Below are positions 22,601 to 22,810 of a stretch of DNA of 22,810 nt, one piece after another (the first letter of the stretch is position 1; every line of letters starts with the position of its first letter). The DNA comes from Candidatus Babelota bacterium (GTDB lineage Bacteria > Dependentiae > Babeliae > Babeliales > JABCYS01). The translations under genes and the position numbers were made by a program. The stretch is taken from positions 1 to 22,810 of the forward strand of contig JABCYS010000002.1 of assembly GCA_013290085.1 (NCBI GenBank). Reading direction: 5' to 3'. The notes beneath the pieces were generated by a model. It saw only the letters and a list, made by a program, of their open reading frames with translations, was not told where the DNA came from and did no database searches.

Positions 22601-22810
22601 GCGCTTAGCGTTTTGATATCTTTTCCTTCGTTGAGGGCTTTTTGTAACTTACCGATTGTTGTATCTAGCGCTACTTTTTTATCAAAAACCTCTCCTAATG
22701 TGGATCGGTCTAGGTCCAGCCCCTCTTGATAAGCCTTATTTACAGCGGTAAGTTGAGTTGTTCCATACTCTTTAATCAGCTGCGCTTCCTTTTTCGGGTT
22801 GGGCTTTCCT
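19645..22810 (-). CDS. Very long Pro/Ala-rich coiled-coil protein, partial (5' end outside window)
   Basis: The frame is open to the window edge, giving 1054 visible residues; the Met at 22575 is internal. From the visible N-terminus: a helical charged part (1-200); a linker rich in Ala, Pro and Thr (about 200-480); a helical module (514-557); a second Pro-rich linker (about 590-680) with PPPVPPRP; a helical region (680-820); a second copy of the module (823-866); and a C-terminal coiled coil (about 870-1050). No cysteine or enzyme motif was seen. I recognise no family. The make-up resembles structural or secreted effector-like proteins of host-associated bacteria. Any signal sequence would lie outside the window. 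Confidence 0.85.
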   Translation of the reverse strand, partial: GKPNPKKEAQLIKEYGTTQLTAVNKAYQEGLDLDRSTLGEVFDKKVALDTTIGKLQKALNEGKDIKTLSAQVKADFQAMTDQAVSVAKGEEYALVSREAQSKNLIDQIGNTLDELQEHPEDLPTIQNAINGYVTDVSNDLLADSQVKLGKLKVNNPPNSPNYQDYVSELEQHIAAVKKLSSQASGQPEAYIEALDQHVAGLQEVAPAPAVAQTTKAGSAEARAAGLSKRPRKPGTVIPKEKGPLPPENPTPEASTAATTSKAPRVKQGPPTRPQARLQGQINKPGGAATEGVGPSAPVKTAEEGEAATVAQTTETEAGATGLPAQETVPSAQPAPAAPGRLGHKIGHARPVSPKAQMATDVPPAPPLPPAQEARAALVSTAPTTEEVPAAAVRATRPSGALSRLKAEDLQKAGRTLKKGEIIPAQRSEGGLQATFKKAMEEAGTLPKAPEPVTPTEGAEWGEEPAAASTGGTAAPIGVTAAPEQALMTPEAAQNFVSEMANLFPGQVSAKLKALSPQNLEIIDSEQLAKLLKRINQEDSTYILGELSENKKTEVTGILTKLEEESAGQAKTGAGTSEELRTQLGKRRKAIESPPKPKKPGAPEAAQAAPAQAAPEQAAPRPTRPAARTKRPVAPKQTPPPVPPRPTTIAVEPPVAPAISRPALPFIEEVAPPAGLTSEGRTGFNNLAPYEKKIFNEIFPKLSAEDKEAFAETANRIAPNIGGEGVAQNITKEQAASVALRQAFEAALLKDPKAVEYTGFIRLQPESKKLFDQLTTVDAKMNFLKLAGDPKLDTKAGNEAAKDFAGKLGIKVPAATPTLDVTKLSSQELEKLGPARLNEEINKLSPTARDKVYGRLSSNTQAAVTGIKTAEQEFLSTMASFKDSLSGMATEQKTFLKEFEAGRDEFDSLGTQLTNDYINSLKEVNNPGLKARVAEETQKATTLGQQLQDRIVTSQARIDQIEADLKIQNEGIQQKDLSQAIKTSSQDLYEKAKAIKEKYDLKLYRLRKQFNRLNATLSDLGEPGGLAKFEAENKEVNEMLQNLKLENIQVTPVTD
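20212..20343 (-). repeat. Second copy of a 44-residue helical module in the large protein
   Basis: The module begins LSSQELEKLG and ends SSNTQAAVTGI. Aligned without gaps to the copy at 21139-21270 it shares LS-Q-LE at the start, L at position 14, G-LS-N in the middle and VTGI at the end. The linker and coiled coil around it are not repeated. Confidence 0.6.
21139..21270 (-). repeat. First copy of a 44-residue helical module in the large protein
   Basis: The module begins LSPQNLEIID and ends SENKKTEVTGI. It has the same length as the copy at 20212-20343, with no gap needed. It lies between the two Pro-rich linkers, so the protein may be built as linker-module units. Confidence 0.6.

Noticed and set aside
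1..22810. tRNA, rRNA, CRISPR or transposon features
   Set aside because: No tRNA T-loop signature, regular spaced repeats, transposase motifs or terminal inverted repeats were seen on reading both strands by eye; a covariance-model search could still find a divergent RNA.

Overview
This window most likely comes from a small-genome, host-associated bacterium. I infer a member of Candidatus Dependentiae (TM6/Babeliae), or a similar amoeba- or protist-dwelling lineage. The clues are moderately AT-rich DNA, many short exported proteins of no recognisable family, an ankyrin-like exported protein, a long Pro/Ala-rich coiled-coil protein, and a ribonucleotide reductase small subunit of the chlamydial (class Ic) type. 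No rRNA or other marker gene is present, so this is inference only. No tRNA, rRNA, CRISPR array, transposase or phage gene was seen.

Layout. (1) 1-505 holds the 3' end of a plus-strand gene resembling the C-terminal beta-lactamase-like domain of ComEC/Rec2. It converges on an AAA ATPase with a DUF4143-type C-terminus (524-1720, minus). (2) A divergent gap with two adjacent dyad elements (1748-1809) separates that ATPase from a DJ-1/PfpI protein (1987-2541, plus). (3) 2538-7349 (minus) is a compact carbon operon, glk-pgi-zwf-gnd: glucokinase, glucose-6-phosphate isomerase, glucose-6-phosphate dehydrogenase and a short-form, probably NAD-type, 6-phosphogluconate dehydrogenase. Together they take glucose to ribulose-5-phosphate with reducing power; no 6-phosphogluconolactonase gene is present. 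(4) 7474-13506 is an island rich in exported proteins: a secreted thioredoxin, an ankyrin-like protein, a helical protein, a 584-residue probable beta-rich protein, a possible lipoprotein and a Cys-rich protein. It also holds a chimeric patch of gene debris (8513-8696) and a three-gene cassette of DUF433, DUF5615 PIN-like and AbrB-like genes that looks like a toxin-antitoxin locus.

(5) 13585-17133 (minus) is the nrdA-nrdB operon. NrdB has Phe where the radical Tyr normally sits, and its metal-ligand set matches the Mn/Fe class Ic enzyme of Chlamydia. (6) 17554-18030 (plus) is a membrane-anchored thioredoxin behind a good sigma70-like promoter. It converges on a SulP-family transporter that lacks the STAS domain (18168-19370). 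(7) 19645-22810 (minus) is the 3' part of a very long protein with Pro/Ala-rich linkers, a duplicated 44-residue helical module and a C-terminal coiled coil. Behind its stop lies what looks like a decayed extension of the reading frame.

Most genes lie on the minus strand, and Shine-Dalgarno sites are usually clear (AGGAG-like). Several starts are set here by those sites and not by the longest open frame (ATPase, DJ-1, glucokinase). Others (PIN-like protein, SulP, two exported proteins) are set by the family's usual N-terminus, signal-peptide position or a preference for ATG over TTG/GTG.
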